A stretch of DNA of 34,070 bases. Origin: Bacilli bacterium. GTDB taxonomy: Bacteria; Bacillota_I; Bacilli_A; RF39; UBA660. Below, piece by piece: positions 14,710 through 22,246 of the stretch. How positions within the stretch are numbered: position 1 is the stretch's first letter; every line of letters starts with the position of its first letter. Below the pieces are notes generated by a model that was given only the letters and a program-made list of their open reading frames with translations, did not search any database and was not told the DNA's origin. Location: assembly GCA_022795155.1 (NCBI GenBank), contig JAAWGF010000018.1, forward strand, positions 1 through 34,070, read 5' to 3'. Both the position numbers and the translations under genes were made by a program.

Positions 14710-15594
14710 CTAAGAGAAACTAATTATAATTGTTAAAATACCACTACGATATTTGCTCATTACTTTGCCGCCATTAAGTTCAACTAATTGTTTTACAATT
14801 GATAATCCAATACCATTAGACTTTTTGGCATTTTCAATCGTATAATAACGATCAAATATTTTTTTAGCACTAACAGAATCAAATTTTTTAGTTTTATTAG
14901 AAATTTCAATAATACCCACATCATTTAAAGTAATCATAACCATATTTTCACTATATTTGATAGCGTTAAATATGACATTTTCTAGAATTCGCTTTAGCAT
15001 ATCCTCATCTAAAGACCTTACAATTTTTTTATTAGTTATATTAATAATTGGTTCAATCTTTTTTTCCTTAAATAAATCATAATAACTACAAATAACATCT
15101 TCTAAAGTATGATTAATAATTAACTCTTTTTTATTTAATTCATTATAAGTTTCAATACCTTTAGAAAATGTGAATAACTGTTCTGTCAAATTAATTAAAT
15201 CACTTGTTTTTTCATCAATATATTTTAAATATTCTTTTTGTTTAGGTGAAATATTCTTCATTCCCATCAAATCAAGATAGCCCCTTATAGCAGTAAGAGG
15301 CGTTCTTAAATCATGAGATATATTAGTCATAGAATTTTTTATATCTTGGCTCCCTTGTCTATACTCTATTTCGAGTTTTCGCAAAATTTTGAGATTATCA
15401 TTGATATTTTTTGATAATTTTTTTATGTCCCTATCATTAGTTGATATAGTAATCAAGGAATTAGTATCTGATTTAATAATGAAATTAAAATCTTTTGTAA
15501 TTTGTTTGATTGCTTTTTTCATCACCGATATTTTTAATAATAACATCAAGCTAAAAATAAAAACTAATAAAAATAAATAAAACCAGATACACAT
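14710..15594 (-). CDS. Sensor histidine kinase
   Basis: 294 residues. One N-terminal membrane helix (3-23), a short linker, HisKA with phosphoacceptor His94 in NISHDLRTPLTAIRGYLD, and HATPase with the N box NVIFNAIKYSEN and G boxes GIGLSIVKQLVELNGG. It has no extracellular sensor domain, as in intramembrane-sensing kinases that detect antibiotics through an adjacent ABC transporter. It lies last in the response regulator-ATPase-permease-kinase operon, 11 bp after the permease stop, with AGGATGTG ahead of its ATG. Confidence 0.93.
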   Translation of the reverse strand: MCIWFYLFLLVFIFSLMLLLKISVMKKAIKQITKDFNFIIKSDTNSLITISTNDRDIKKLSKNINDNLKILRKLEIEYRQGSQDIKNSMTNISHDLRTPLTAIRGYLDLMGMKNISPKQKEYLKYIDEKTSDLINLTEQLFTFSKGIETYNELNKKELIINHTLEDVICSYYDLFKEKKIEPIINITNKKIVRSLDEDMLKRILENVIFNAIKYSENMVMITLNDVGIIEISNKTKKFDSVSAKKIFDRYYTIENAKKSNGIGLSIVKQLVELNGGKVMSKYRSGILTIIISFS

Positions 15595-15605
15595 ATTATC
15601 ACATC

Positions 15606-16439
15606 CTATTTTAATTCTTTTTTTCTAAATAAAATTAAACCTGTACAAATAAATATTATTGAAACCCCCGTTGCATAAAGAGGATATAATTTAATATTTT
15701 TACTTTCGCCACCGACTAATTGGAACGTTTGACCAGATGGATTAATATCAAGTAATGTTTGATAAATTTTTCTTTTTTCTTCAGTTGGATACTTAGGATT
15801 AAGTTCTTTTACTATTTCATAATCATATGTTTCTTGATTCGTAATTTTAGCTACATCTATATATTGTGGTGTATTTAAAAGACTATAACAATATAATGCA
15901 AACATCATAAGTCCAAAGGAAGTCATAATATTCGCAACCGCAATCATTGTCTTATTAGATATTATCATAGCTATAAAGGTATAGATACAACATTCACATA
16001 TTATAATCAATATTATTATTGCTAGTTTTAAAATGAAGGCCTGAATACTCATCGTAAAAACACTAAATAATGGTAAACCTATCACTATTATTACAAACAA
16101 ATATAAAATATATGAATAAAGAGTGGCTAAAATCGTTAAGATTAAATTAGAAAGATAAATATTAATACGGCTATGACCAATACTTATTTTATTTCTAATC
16201 GTGCCATCAGAATACTCTACACCTAAAAATAAACTAATAAAAATGGAAGAAACAATACTGATTAAAGTAGCATACAAAAAAGCCAAATTACTAACATCAA
16301 TTACTTTATCATATTTAACCATTTCATTATATTGTACTAAAACAATCAATAAAGCTAAACCGATACTAAAGATGGTTAAAACTTTAAAAACTTTACTTTT
16401 ACGCATCCTCATAAAACCCGCATTTAATAATCTAGTCAT
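15606..16439 (-). CDS. ABC-2 type transporter permease
   Basis: 277 residues with six membrane helices. The segment SDGTIRNKISIGHSRINIYLSN after helix 2 (SLFLGVEYSDGTIRNK) is the typical cytoplasmic coupling motif of lantibiotic/bacitracin-type ABC-2 permeases. A moderately long external loop (about residues 195-245) precedes the last helix. The start at 16439 has GGAGGT seven bases before; the longer reading begins inside this ribosome site. It overlaps the ATPase gene by 8 bp. It probably exports an antimicrobial or envelope-active peptide together with the ATPase. Confidence 0.9.
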   Translation of the reverse strand: MTRLLNAGFMRMRKSKVFKVLTIFSIGLALLIVLVQYNEMVKYDKVIDVSNLAFLYATLISIVSSIFISLFLGVEYSDGTIRNKISIGHSRINIYLSNLILTILATLYSYILYLFVIIVIGLPLFSVFTMSIQAFILKLAIIILIIICECCIYTFIAMIISNKTMIAVANIMTSFGLMMFALYCYSLLNTPQYIDVAKITNQETYDYEIVKELNPKYPTEEKRKIYQTLLDINPSGQTFQLVGGESKNIKLYPLYATGVSIIFICTGLILFRKKELK

Positions 16440-17346
16440 AATTTTTACCTCCAATCAAATTGAGATAATAATTTTCTAAAGTAGCTTCTTTTTCGTGGAT
16501 ATCTTCTGCAACTAAATTATTTTTAGCAAGTTCACTTATGAATTTAGCAAGATTAAATTTACCATAAACATTAATAGTATTGGGCTCAATAACTTCATAT
16601 GTATAGTGCTTTTTTTCGAAATACTTAACAAATTCTTTAATATCATTAACTTTAATTTCAATTTTTTGCTCCATCTTTTTATTTAATTCATCACTACTTA
16701 TCTCCTTAATAACTTGACCATTATCAACAAAACCATAATGCGTCGCAATTTTTGATAATTCATCAAGATAGTGACTAGATATTAGGATAGTAATTCTTTT
16801 TTTACGGTTTAAATTTAAGATAAGTTCTCTTATTTCCACAATTCCCTCAGGATCTAAACCATTAATTGGTTCATCCAAAATAAGTAAGTCAGGGCTTGTT
16901 GCTAAAGCTATAGCAATTCCTAATCTTTGTTTCATGCCAAGTGAAAAATTTTTAACTTTTTTCTTACCTGTATGCGCTAAACCAACTAATTCAAGTAAAT
17001 CATTGATACTATCAAAACTAGGTAAACCTATCAATTTAAATTGTTCAATCAAATTATCACGGGCTGTCATATTTTGATAAATTGATGGTGTTTCAATAAT
17101 CGCACCAATTCTTTTTCTAACATCGATAATTTTTTTATCAGTATTCTTAACACCGTAAAGTGTATAAGTACCACTTGTGGGTTTCTGAAGCCCACAAATA
17201 AGACGAATCAAAGTTGTTTTTCCAGCACCATTTTTGCCAATAAGACCATATATCGCACCCTTTTCTAAATGCATATTCAAATTATTTATGGCTTTAAAAT
17301 CTTTATATTTTTTTAATAGATTATTTGTTTCAATAACTAATTCCAT
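16432..17346 (-). CDS. ABC transporter ATP-binding protein
   Basis: 304 residues. Walker A GKNGAGKTT (about 38-46), Q-loop region IIETPSIYQNMTARDNL, signature SLGMKQRLGIA, Walker B LLILDEPINGLDP, and switch His in ISSHYLDEL. The C-terminal 80 residues match the regulatory extension of the bacitracin/lantibiotic export group (BcrA-like). The ATG at 17346 follows AAAGGAG by nine bases. It energises the permease encoded immediately downstream, and its promoter region carries three response-regulator repeats. Confidence 0.95.
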   Translation of the reverse strand: MELVIETNNLLKKYKDFKAINNLNMHLEKGAIYGLIGKNGAGKTTLIRLICGLQKPTSGTYTLYGVKNTDKKIIDVRKRIGAIIETPSIYQNMTARDNLIEQFKLIGLPSFDSINDLLELVGLAHTGKKKVKNFSLGMKQRLGIAIALATSPDLLILDEPINGLDPEGIVEIRELILNLNRKKRITILISSHYLDELSKIATHYGFVDNGQVIKEISSDELNKKMEQKIEIKVNDIKEFVKYFEKKHYTYEVIEPNTINVYGKFNLAKFISELAKNNLVAEDIHEKEATLENYYLNLIGGKNYD

Positions 17347-17396
17347 AATCTTTTCTCCTTTCAATAATATATTAAATTAAAAGTATTAAGAAAATG

Positions 17397-17424
17397 GTTA
17401 ATTTTTTGTTAAGATTTTGTTAAG
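17397..17424 (-). promoter_or_regulatory. Three direct repeats, likely response-regulator operator
   Basis: GTTAAT, GTTAAG, GTTAAG on the plus strand (CTTAAC/ATTAAC on the minus strand) at 17397, 17408 and 17419: spacing exactly 11 bp, one helical turn. OmpR-type regulators bind such tandem half-sites. The repeats lie between the response regulator stop and the ATPase gene, about 50 bases before its start, consistent with an internal promoter that induces the transporter. Confidence 0.7.
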
Positions 17425-17426
17425 AT

Positions 17427-18080
17427 TTATCCCTTTATCATAAAGCCAACACCCCAAACTGATTCAATGTAATCATCACTTGTATATTTTCTAATTTTAT
17501 TTCGTAAATTACTAATATGAACTCGCAACGATTCTTCATTTCCATCATCAGTATCAAGGCTAATAAGGTCTAATAATTTGGTTTTGGTAACAACTTGATT
17601 AATATTTAACAAAAGATGTTTCATAATCGCATACTCAGTTTTTGTTAAATTAATATGATTATTATCAACCATTAAAATATGACAATCAGTTAAGAGTTTT
17701 AAATTTTTGCAAGTTAATTTGAAATTAACTTTGCTATCTCGTAACTGTACCTTAATTCTAGCTAATAATTCCTCTTTAGCAAATGGTTTTGTTATGTAAT
17801 CATTAGCACCCATCGACAAACAATTAACTTTATCTTCTGTTGTCATTTTCGCACTTATGACAATAATAGGCATATGATTTACTCTTTTAATTATTTCTTC
17901 ACCATTTAAACCTGGTAACATCAAATCTAATAAAATTAAATCAACTTGATTTTGTTCTAGTAACATTAATGCTTCTGTACCAGAATAAGCATTTAAAATA
18001 GAATAATGTTCTTGTTTTAACATTTCCTCTATAATAGAATGAATACTCATGTCATCTTCAACAATTAATATGTTTTTCAA
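17427..18080 (-). CDS. OmpR-family response regulator
   Basis: 217 residues. The receiver domain has the acidic pair D9/D10, phosphoacceptor Asp52 (LILLDLMLPG), Thr/Ser at VISAK and Lys98 in ITKPF. The winged-helix domain (about 120-217) ends with DDGNEESLRVHISNLRNKIR and ESVWGVGFMIKG, standard for the OmpR/PhoB class. Partner of the kinase at 14710, with the transporter genes between. GGAGGTGTAG precedes the ATG. Confidence 0.95.
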   Translation of the reverse strand: MKNILIVEDDMSIHSIIEEMLKQEHYSILNAYSGTEALMLLEQNQVDLILLDLMLPGLNGEEIIKRVNHMPIIVISAKMTTEDKVNCLSMGANDYITKPFAKEELLARIKVQLRDSKVNFKLTCKNLKLLTDCHILMVDNNHINLTKTEYAIMKHLLLNINQVVTKTKLLDLISLDTDDGNEESLRVHISNLRNKIRKYTSDDYIESVWGVGFMIKG

Positions 18081-18103
18081 AGGCTACACCTCCAAAGTGA
18101 ATT

Positions 18104-19126
18104 TCAACGATTAAGTTCTTTACTTAATTTTAGAGGAATCCTTCGTGGACCCCTAATTGCCCTAACCCCATATGTATTAAGAAATACAAAAGAATACTTA
18201 CTAGGATCATATTTTTCAAGTAATTTTAATGTCATAACACGATTCATTTTTAAATTATTATCTTGATATTCATAAGGGATATTTACTTTAATAGCTTCAC
18301 ATTTATAAAAAATGGCTGAATATGGAGCCCCCACATATAAATAAACGATATCACCAATTTTTATGTCACTTGATTGTTTCCAATTAATAGTATTAACATC
18401 ATTAAAACAATTTATAACATCATAAAATTTAGGATTGGCAGGAATTAACCATTCATCAGTTGTTTCGGTATAACGATGACTAACCATGATATAATCCATA
18501 ATTTCTCTATCCTCTAAAGTGTCATCTAAAATAATACTAACCCAGTTCTTTTTATTCATGTGATAGGCTGGATAAATACCTTTTTTCTTTAATAGGTTAG
18601 GTATTTCTTTAGCATCCAACTTTAAATTTATAATCTCTACTTCTCCACTTTTTTGCTTATTTAATTTACTTTTATCAATATTCATAATAAGACCATACCA
18701 TTTTTGATTATTAAGATTTCTAAAGATTCCCGCTCCAGGCGTACTTTCCCAAGGAAATTCTGGTTCGTCATAATAAGTTTCTTTGATTAATTCGGTAATA
18801 CGATTAGCTTGAGAAGTAATAAAATAATTTTTTATAAAACAATTCTTCGATATATCAAGTAAAATTTCTTGATAAGTATCTCTAATACTTATAACAAATT
18901 CACCAGTTTGTTTTAAAACGCGAAAATTAGTATATTCTTCATCGACACTTAAATCAAATATTTTACCAGATACTCTTCCCTTTTCATCAACAAATATATC
19001 AACTCTAAAACTTTCCATAAATATTTTAGAATATTTATAAATATTATCTATTTTAACAAAACCATATTTTTCTAATTTTTTAAAATCAGCATAATACCTT
19101 TTAAATATTTCGTCCTCAATTTTCAT
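18104..19126 (-). CDS. MmcQ/YjbR-type protein fused to an EVE-like domain
   Basis: 340 residues. Residues about 90-215 match the MmcQ/YjbR (CyaY-like fold) family: FPW...GAGIFRN-x-x-x-x-KWYGLIM, then VEIINLKLDAKEIPNLL, GIYPAYHMNKKNWVSIILDD. Residues about 225-340 look like an EVE/PUA-like domain (DEWLIPANPKFYDVINCF, IKIGDIVYLYVGAP, IFYKCEA), a fold that reads modified nucleotides in other proteins. Both halves are hypothetical in function. It has an extended -10 upstream (19159-19167) and GAGGTTT before the ATG. It ends with TGA, one of only two intact genes here that do. Confidence 0.82.
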   Translation of the reverse strand: MKIEDEIFKRYYADFKKLEKYGFVKIDNIYKYSKIFMESFRVDIFVDEKGRVSGKIFDLSVDEEYTNFRVLKQTGEFVISIRDTYQEILLDISKNCFIKNYFITSQANRITELIKETYYDEPEFPWESTPGAGIFRNLNNQKWYGLIMNIDKSKLNKQKSGEVEIINLKLDAKEIPNLLKKKGIYPAYHMNKKNWVSIILDDTLEDREIMDYIMVSHRYTETTDEWLIPANPKFYDVINCFNDVNTINWKQSSDIKIGDIVYLYVGAPYSAIFYKCEAIKVNIPYEYQDNNLKMNRVMTLKLLEKYDPSKYSFVFLNTYGVRAIRGPRRIPLKLSKELNR

Positions 19127-19158
19127 AATTAAACCTCAATCCTTAAAATCTTAATTAA

Positions 19159-19167
19159 ATTATATCA
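19159..19167 (-). promoter_or_regulatory. Extended -10 promoter
   Basis: TGATATAAT on the minus strand, about 35 bases before the MmcQ/YjbR-EVE gene; the -35 region is weak. Confidence 0.5.
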
Positions 19168-19231
19168 CAAAAATAATATTGAATTATATATAAATATATA
19201 TAGTTATATATATTGTAATTATTATGACAAA

Positions 19232-19275
19232 ATAAAAAAACAATGGGAATTTTTAAATCACATTGTTTTTATTAA
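19232..19275 (-). terminator. Rho-independent terminator (possibly bidirectional)
   Basis: AACAATG (19239-19245) and CATTGTT (19261-19267) form a 7-bp stem with A/T tracts on both sides. On the minus strand it is followed by TTTTTTT and ends the large XRE membrane protein transcript. Confidence 0.75.
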
Positions 19276-19281
19276 ATAAAT

Positions 19282-20799
19282 TTATTCTTGATAAAATTGT
19301 AGTTGCCCTTCTAACATCCAAACTTTATTCTTATACTCTTCTAATTCTCTCTCTAATTCATTAATTCTATTTTCATAAAAATTTATATTATTATCATAAT
19401 ACCTTTGTTCATCAAAATATTTATGACGATTATTTTCTAATTTTTCAATATTTTCTTTTGAAGTATAAACAACAATATCGTAAGCATCGCTATTAATAGT
19501 AACTATTTTTTTATGATTAATATTATCAATAAATTCTCTTACTAATTTAATTGGATCTTGACAATAAGTCCAAAGATGAATTCCTTCTTGATTAGATATA
19601 ATTTCATCTAAATGACAATATTTATTGATTTTATACTCTACTCTAATATTACTTATATCTTCTTCCATATACGTTATACTATGATAAGTATTAAAGAAAG
19701 TATTATCATGCATTTCTAATTCGATTGTATCAGTTTTAACCATAGTTTCATTTACATCTACAATTTCAAAGTTAAGAGTAACAATAAAAATCATGCCCGA
19801 CCCTACTCCTAATAAAATTAATGATATCAAAAATGACCATATCAATTTCTTTTTATCGCTTTTACGATTAAAGACAAAATTGAAAATTATTAATAAAATA
19901 ATAATATTAATAACAGAAGATGCTACTATTACACTAATTAATCCTATAAATAATAAACCATTTTTAATTAATAAGAATGAGATAATAAAAAGGCAAACTA
20001 AACAAATTAATAAAAAAGCAAAAAATAATGAGAAACATAAGACAAAGAATTTAATAAATCCAATCACACACTTAAATAATCCATTTATAAATTTATATTC
20101 ACTATGTTTAGGATCTCGGATAATTATCTTATCCTCATTCTTTTTAAACAATATTTTATTTTTATTATTAAATTCTTCTTTTATAACATTATCATCTAAA
20201 TTTATTTGTTCTTTATCAACAACATTGTTAACATCATTTTTAATCTTTGTATAATAGTCTAAATATCTGGTTTTAAAAATATGTGTCAATATAATAACTG
20301 ATGAAACAAAACAAAAAATAATAAAAATAAATGTCACTATATTAGTTATAAAGTTATTAGCGTTAATAGGTAAAAATCCTAATAAATTTTTAAAAACCAT
20401 TCCTCCAAATTGGACAATAATCAAAGATATACAAAATAGAATGATAGTAATTATTAATTGTTCTAATAAACATTTAGTTTTACTTTTAAAAGTCATATTA
20501 CTAAATAAATTAACTGTATCGGTAATAAATTTTAAAAAGTCATCAATAATTTTATTTAATTTCTTTTTACTTTCTTCTTCACCTTTAATCTCTTTAATAT
20601 CTCTATGTAATAAATCATCAATATTCAAATTAAATTTATCACATAAGGCAATAATTTTATCCATTTCGGGATAAGCAACCGCCGATTCCCATTTCGAAAT
20701 AGCTTGTCTTGAAACACCTAACTCATTAGCTAATTGTTCTTGTGACATATTATGTTCTTTACGAATTTTTTTTAAATTTTCACTAAAATTATTATTCAT
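19282..20799 (-). CDS. Large XRE regulator with membrane domain and coiled-coil tail
   Basis: 505 residues. Helix-turn-helix at about 5-62 (SQEQLANELGVSRQAISKWE, then SAVAYPEMDKIIALCDKFNL), followed by a charged linker, two membrane helices at about 110-180, a cytoplasmic stretch, four closely packed helices at about 240-345, an external domain of about 120 residues rich in acidic residues and with one CHLDE/TYCQDP cysteine pair, and a C-terminal coiled coil (ENRINELERELEEYKNK) of about 35 residues. The start is the ATG at 20799 after AAGGAAGG; a 42-codon upstream extension runs through the promoter and leader and is rejected. Probably a membrane-anchored transcription regulator; the signal is unknown. 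Confidence 0.8.
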   Translation of the reverse strand: MNNNFSENLKKIRKEHNMSQEQLANELGVSRQAISKWESAVAYPEMDKIIALCDKFNLNIDDLLHRDIKEIKGEEESKKKLNKIIDDFLKFITDTVNLFSNMTFKSKTKCLLEQLIITIILFCISLIIVQFGGMVFKNLLGFLPINANNFITNIVTFIFIIFCFVSSVIILTHIFKTRYLDYYTKIKNDVNNVVDKEQINLDDNVIKEEFNNKNKILFKKNEDKIIIRDPKHSEYKFINGLFKCVIGFIKFFVLCFSLFFAFLLICLVCLFIISFLLIKNGLLFIGLISVIVASSVINIIILLIIFNFVFNRKSDKKKLIWSFLISLILLGVGSGMIFIVTLNFEIVDVNETMVKTDTIELEMHDNTFFNTYHSITYMEEDISNIRVEYKINKYCHLDEIISNQEGIHLWTYCQDPIKLVREFIDNINHKKIVTINSDAYDIVVYTSKENIEKLENNRHKYFDEQRYYDNNINFYENRINELERELEEYKNKVWMLEGQLQFYQE

Positions 20800-20830
20800 A
20801 ATTTTCCTTCCTTTCACTAATATTTTATAA

Positions 20831-20877
20831 TTTCTACTGGTAGCAAGCCACCACCTTTTAGTTGTTTTTTGTAGAAA
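20831..20877 (-). promoter_or_regulatory. Structured 5' leader hairpin
   Basis: Outer stem TTTCTAC/GTAGAAA (20871-20877 and 20831-20837) enclosing GGTGG/CTACC (20851-20855 and 20839-20843, one G-T pair). It lies between the promoter and the start of the large XRE membrane protein. There is no T-run, so it is not a terminator. Function unknown. Confidence 0.45.
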
Positions 20878-20895
20878 GTTGGTTGCATCTAAAAA

Positions 20896-20904
20896 ATTAT
20901 ACCA
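20896..20904 (-). promoter_or_regulatory. Extended -10 promoter
   Basis: TGGTATAAT on the minus strand, a perfect extended -10, about 20 bases before the leader hairpin of the large XRE gene. The -35 is poor. Confidence 0.6.
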
Positions 20905-20962
20905 TAATAAAAACAAATCTTCCATATTGGCTGATTTGCTTTATACTATATAATTTGCATTA

Positions 20963-21478
20963 TTATTTAATTAAATAACTATCGACTAATTTTCCTTCAA
21001 ATTTAAAACTTCTTTCTAACTTTCCACCATTTTTTACAATTGTTTTTATTGAAGGATTATTAGTTCTTTCTACTGATAAATGTATTTCTTTTAAACCAAT
21101 TTCTTTAGCATATTCTAACAATAATCTTAACATTTCCGTAGCGTATCCTTTTTGTCTTTCACTTGGTCTAACACTATATCCACAATTACCAAAAATCTTT
21201 AGAAAATCATTTAAAGTATGTCTTAAATCAATTATTCCAATAATCTTATTATCTTCTTTTCTAATGGCAAAAAAAGTATCAGTTAAAACCCAATTAGGAG
21301 CAACCGTTGCAATTTTAGAATTATTATTTACCTTTTCTAACCATTCTTCATAAGAGTCAATTTTATCAAATAGTTCACTACCGTTTATAATCAATTCATC
21401 ATGTTTAAAATGCTCTTGTCTATATTCTATTGCTTTTTCCTTTAATTCTATTGTAGGTCTTACTAATTCAATTTTCAT
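20963..21478 (-). CDS. GNAT N-acetyltransferase
   Basis: 171 residues. Acetyl-CoA-binding motif A is GYSVRPSERQKGYATEMLRL, followed by EYAKEIGLKEIHLSVERTNN and PSIKTIVKNGGKLERSF, the RimJ/RimL-like pattern in which neighbouring Asn and the terminal aromatic strand are conserved. DNFLKIFGNCGYSVRP precedes motif A. The substrate cannot be named. Start at 21478 after GGGTGAG; a longer reading begins upstream of the ribosome site. Confidence 0.92.
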   Translation of the reverse strand: MKIELVRPTIELKEKAIEYRQEHFKHDELIINGSELFDKIDSYEEWLEKVNNNSKIATVAPNWVLTDTFFAIRKEDNKIIGIIDLRHTLNDFLKIFGNCGYSVRPSERQKGYATEMLRLLLEYAKEIGLKEIHLSVERTNNPSIKTIVKNGGKLERSFKFEGKLVDSYLIK

Positions 21479-21531
21479 ATTCTCACCCGCCAATTAAATT
21501 GCCATTTTATAGTTTAAACTCTTTTAAATTT

Positions 21532-22035
21532 TTATTTATATATTTGATTAGTCAATTGTTTCCAATATTCTTGAAGATTATCCGAAACTCTCATAAAGTA
21601 CTTACCTTCTTTATCTGGTTCTGTTCTTCCACCCATAGTTAAAACATAGAAATATAAATCGCCATTATATTCATATACTGTTACCTCTTCATATGTATCT
21701 TCATAAGCAGCCCTAATACTAATTTCTGTTTTTAATATTTTATCAACTTCGTCGCTTATTCGCTCCAATTTTAAATCACATTCTTCTATATGGTTTCTTA
21801 GATATACTGGATCATATTGTGCTTTCTCATTATAAAGATCTATAAACATTTGCTTTTCAAATTCAAAATCTATATCTACTAATTCTGTTGAATACCTTGC
21901 ATTTTCTCCATATCGATACTCACATACATATCCATCATCTAAATCAGCAAGCTTTTCTTTATTTAAAACTGTTAAGCATCCTGTCATAGAAAACACGAAA
22001 ATAACGCTTATAATTATTTGAACAATTTTTTTCAT
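21532..22035 (-). CDS. Small lipoprotein
   Basis: 167 residues. Signal peptide with a clear lipobox (FSMTGC, Cys about residue 20), then a hydrophilic domain with no recognised motif, rich in Glu, Asp and Tyr (YVCEYRYGENARYSTELVD, TVYEYNGDLYFYVL). The sequence has the feel of small secreted sensor or hypothetical lipoproteins. The true ATG at 22035 follows AGAGATGTG; an upstream GTG is in the ribosome site. It has a near-consensus promoter of its own (22078-22106). Confidence 0.75.
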   Translation of the reverse strand: MKKIVQIIISVIFVFSMTGCLTVLNKEKLADLDDGYVCEYRYGENARYSTELVDIDFEFEKQMFIDLYNEKAQYDPVYLRNHIEECDLKLERISDEVDKILKTEISIRAAYEDTYEEVTVYEYNGDLYFYVLTMGGRTEPDKEGKYFMRVSDNLQEYWKQLTNQIYK

Positions 22036-22077
22036 TAACACATCTCTTTTCTTAAAATAATATTGTCGATTTTTTTA

Positions 22078-22106
22078 ATTATAGCAAAAGTTAAAATAAA
22101 ATTCAA
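22078..22106 (-). promoter_or_regulatory. Promoter of the lipoprotein gene
   Basis: -35 TTGAAT (22101-22106), 17-bp spacer, extended -10 TGCTATAAT (TATAAT at 22078-22083). Confidence 0.75.
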
Positions 22107-22197
22107 TTATTTATTAAATTTTAGCTTTCTCAAGTTTAAATATATAATCAGTTTATATTTAAACAATTTTAATTTTTTTATCACTTTCCTAATATAT

Positions 22198-22233
22198 GAA
22201 AAAAGCAAATCTTCTATGCCAATTTGCCTTTTA
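22198..22233 (-). terminator. Rho-independent terminator of the P-type ATPase
   Basis: Stem AGGCAAAT/ATTTGCTT with an 11-nt loop, followed by TTTT on the minus strand, starting about 20 bases after the stop codon. Confidence 0.8.
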
Positions 22234-22246
22234 AATCATGAATAAA

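Noticed and set aside
19793..20254. 153-codon plus-strand frame within the large XRE gene
   Set aside because: Lys/Asn/Ile-rich shadow of membrane helices; no start signal.
20831..20877. T-box riboswitch, because of GGTGG near a stem
   Set aside because: No specifier loop, no T-box core sequence, no terminator and the gene is not an aminoacyl-tRNA synthetase or amino acid gene.
20800..20925. Extension of the large XRE protein by 42 residues
   Set aside because: It runs through an extended -10 promoter and a leader hairpin, lacks a ribosome site and a strong AAGGAAGG site sits before the ATG at 20799.
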